Positions 14,638 to 15,743 of a stretch of 15,743 nt of DNA are shown here, piece after piece. The DNA lies in assembly GCA_029935695.1 (NCBI GenBank), contig JAOZJV010000016.1, positions 1-15,743 of the forward strand, written 5' to 3'. Both the position numbers and the translations under genes were made by a program. This DNA is from Candidatus Krumholzibacteriia bacterium (GTDB taxonomy: Bacteria; Krumholzibacteriota; Krumholzibacteriia; LZORAL124-64-63). Each line of letters begins with the position of its first letter. The stretch's first letter is position 1. Under the pieces are notes generated by a model, which worked only from the letters and a program-made list of their open reading frames with translations, was not told the origin of the DNA and did no database searches.

Positions 14638-15743
14638 TTAAAAAGCTTTTAACAATACCCGGAAAGTCGAGCCCTTGCCCACTTCGGAATCCACAGTAAT
14701 ATTACCACCATGCTTGGTGACGATGGAATAGGCCATGGCCAGGCCCAGCCCACTGCCCAGATCCTTGGTCGTGAAATAGGGGTCAAAAATACGACTCAAA
14801 TTTTCAGGAGAGATTCCGGTGCCTTTGTCGGCCACTTCCACCATCACCATGGGGCGCTCTTCAGAGCCGATGTTGCAGCCTGTGACGTTGATGATTCCTC
14901 CCTGGGGCATAGCTTGCACGGCGTTGATCACCAGATTGGCCAGCACCTGGTGCATCTGGCCTGGATCCACTTCCACAGGCCGGAGATTTTCCGGCAGATC
15001 CATGGTGCACGATACATTGGTTCCACTGAGCGAGAATTCCACTGATTGGCGAACAATCTGAGCGATGGATGCTGTCTCCAGCAGGGGCATGCCACCACGG
15101 GCGAAAGTCAGCAGTTGGCGCGTAAGACTTTGGGCTCGTTCAGAGGCTTCCCTGACCAGGGTCAGCATCTGCATGTCTGATTTGGGGATGGTGGTGCTGG
15201 TTTCCAGCACTGAAAGATTTCCCAGCATCACGGTCAGCAGGTTGTTGAAATCGTGGGCCAGGCCACCGGCAAACACTCCGAGAGATTCCAGTTTCTGGGA
15301 TCTGATACGCTCTTCTTCCTGATGCAGCAGATCGGTAATATCTCGAAACGCCACAACCCGACCATGGCCGGAGGTTTCACTGGAAGTTTCAGAATCTGGA
15401 ATTTCGGAAGTGGAAATTTCCAGCATGTGGTCTTTGCGATGGGGGTGAGGCAGGCGGATGTTTGATTCACCCCATTGATGGGACTGCAGGGGCAGAACAT
15501 CATTCAGATTTTTCTTTAATATTTCAGAATGAGGCAGGTTGAGAATATTTTCGGCAGCAGCATTGGCCAATACGATGATACCGTCGCTGCCCACGGCCAG
15601 AACGCCATCAGTAATATTTTTCAGGGTTGCAGCCAGGCGACGAGATTCGGATTTGATCGTATTTTCGGAAAGCCGCAATTCCCAGGTTTGCTGGTAGACT
15701 TCATTTTCCAGGCGCCGGGCATAACGGCGGCCGGAAAAAACAG
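14638..15743 (-). CDS. PAS-domain HDFNN sensor histidine kinase (N-terminus outside window)
   Basis: The frame is open to the right edge of the window, and 367 residues are seen. The visible order is: a charged helical linker (VFSGRRYARRLENEVYQQTW, likely following a membrane or sensor domain further upstream); a PAS domain opening NITDGVLAVGSDGIIVLANA and closing VVAFRDITDLLHQEEE; the phosphoacceptor helix with FAGGLAHDFNNLLTV; and the ATPase domain with LANLVINAVQAMPQGG (N-box), VADKGTGIS, IFDPYFTTKDLGSGLGLAM and KGSTFRVLL. The active-site His and the ATP-binding boxes are intact. There is no receiver domain after the ATPase domain, so it needs a separate response regulator, not seen here. 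The TTG at 15678 is in frame but is not a credible start, because coding sequence continues upstream. It is convergent with the aminopeptidase relic, 18 bp away. Confidence 0.85.
   Translation of the reverse strand, partial: VFSGRRYARRLENEVYQQTWELRLSENTIKSESRRLAATLKNITDGVLAVGSDGIIVLANAAAENILNLPHSEILKKNLNDVLPLQSHQWGESNIRLPHPHRKDHMLEISTSEIPDSETSSETSGHGRVVAFRDITDLLHQEEERIRSQKLESLGVFAGGLAHDFNNLLTVMLGNLSVLETSTTIPKSDMQMLTLVREASERAQSLTRQLLTFARGGMPLLETASIAQIVRQSVEFSLSGTNVSCTMDLPENLRPVEVDPGQMHQVLANLVINAVQAMPQGGIINVTGCNIGSEERPMVMVEVADKGTGISPENLSRIFDPYFTTKDLGSGLGLAMAYSIVTKHGGNITVDSEVGKGSTFRVLLKAF

Noticed and set aside
14621..14638. AAAATG/CATTTT inverted repeat between the aminopeptidase relic and the last kinase gene
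   Set aside because: The stem is six mostly A-T pairs and would be too weak for a terminator; it is likely chance in A/T-rich spacer.
1..15743. CRISPR arrays, insertion sequences, integrases, toxin-antitoxin pairs, tRNA genes
   Set aside because: I looked for regular repeats, transposase or recombinase motifs and tRNA-like cloverleaf ends and saw none.

Overview
The window looks like a chromosomal stretch from an uncultured Gram-negative bacterium of moderate G+C content. Two separate genes or gene remnants carry the C-terminal 'NPFNP' FlgD-like/type-A sorting domain. That domain is common in the FCB superphylum and in candidate phyla such as Krumholzibacteriota, Eisenbacteria and Latescibacterota. 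A classic lipobox, AXA-type signal peptides and several HDFNN-type sensor kinases fit this placement. The placement is an inference from protein style only; there is no rRNA or tRNA gene here.

Layout. 1-972 (+): the 3' end of an ArsF-family small redox protein, followed one base later by an ArsG-family (CcdA-like) membrane permease. 1148-3478 (-): a 776-residue secreted repeat protein with about 13 'WDG..W..LG.G' propeller-like repeats and a C-terminal NPFNP domain. 3479-4082: a 604-bp gap with no convincing gene, one possible short coding relic and one extended -10 promoter candidate. 4083-6278 (+): a GT-C (family 39-like) membrane glycosyltransferase with C-terminal TPR-like helices. 6279-6623: the remains of another NPFNP-domain gene. 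6624-7700 (-): an AI-2E/PerM-family permease. 7910-8593 (+): a small secreted jelly-roll-like protein of unknown role. 8670-10143 (-): a two-gene unit, an HDOD protein with a degenerate receiver-like C-terminus followed 28 bp later by a 75-residue lipoprotein. 10342-12786 (+): a PAS-rich hybrid histidine kinase divergent from that unit. 12798-14087 (-): a membrane-anchored or exported protein I do not recognise. 14324-14619 (+): an aminopeptidase relic with a large internal deletion. 14638-15743 (-): a PAS/HDFNN histidine kinase running off the window.

How the genes relate. The ArsF/ArsG pair is one translation-coupled unit and is the most system-like element. Its database names suggest aromatic arsenical detoxification, but the architecture also fits a periplasmic thiol-redox relay. 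The HDOD-lipoprotein unit and the hybrid kinase share a 198-bp divergent promoter region and may form a signalling module. The other genes look like single transcription units for envelope and secreted functions. Two independent gene relics (6305-6612 and 14324-14619) show deletion-driven decay between otherwise intact genes. I saw no mobile element, CRISPR array, integrase or RNA gene.
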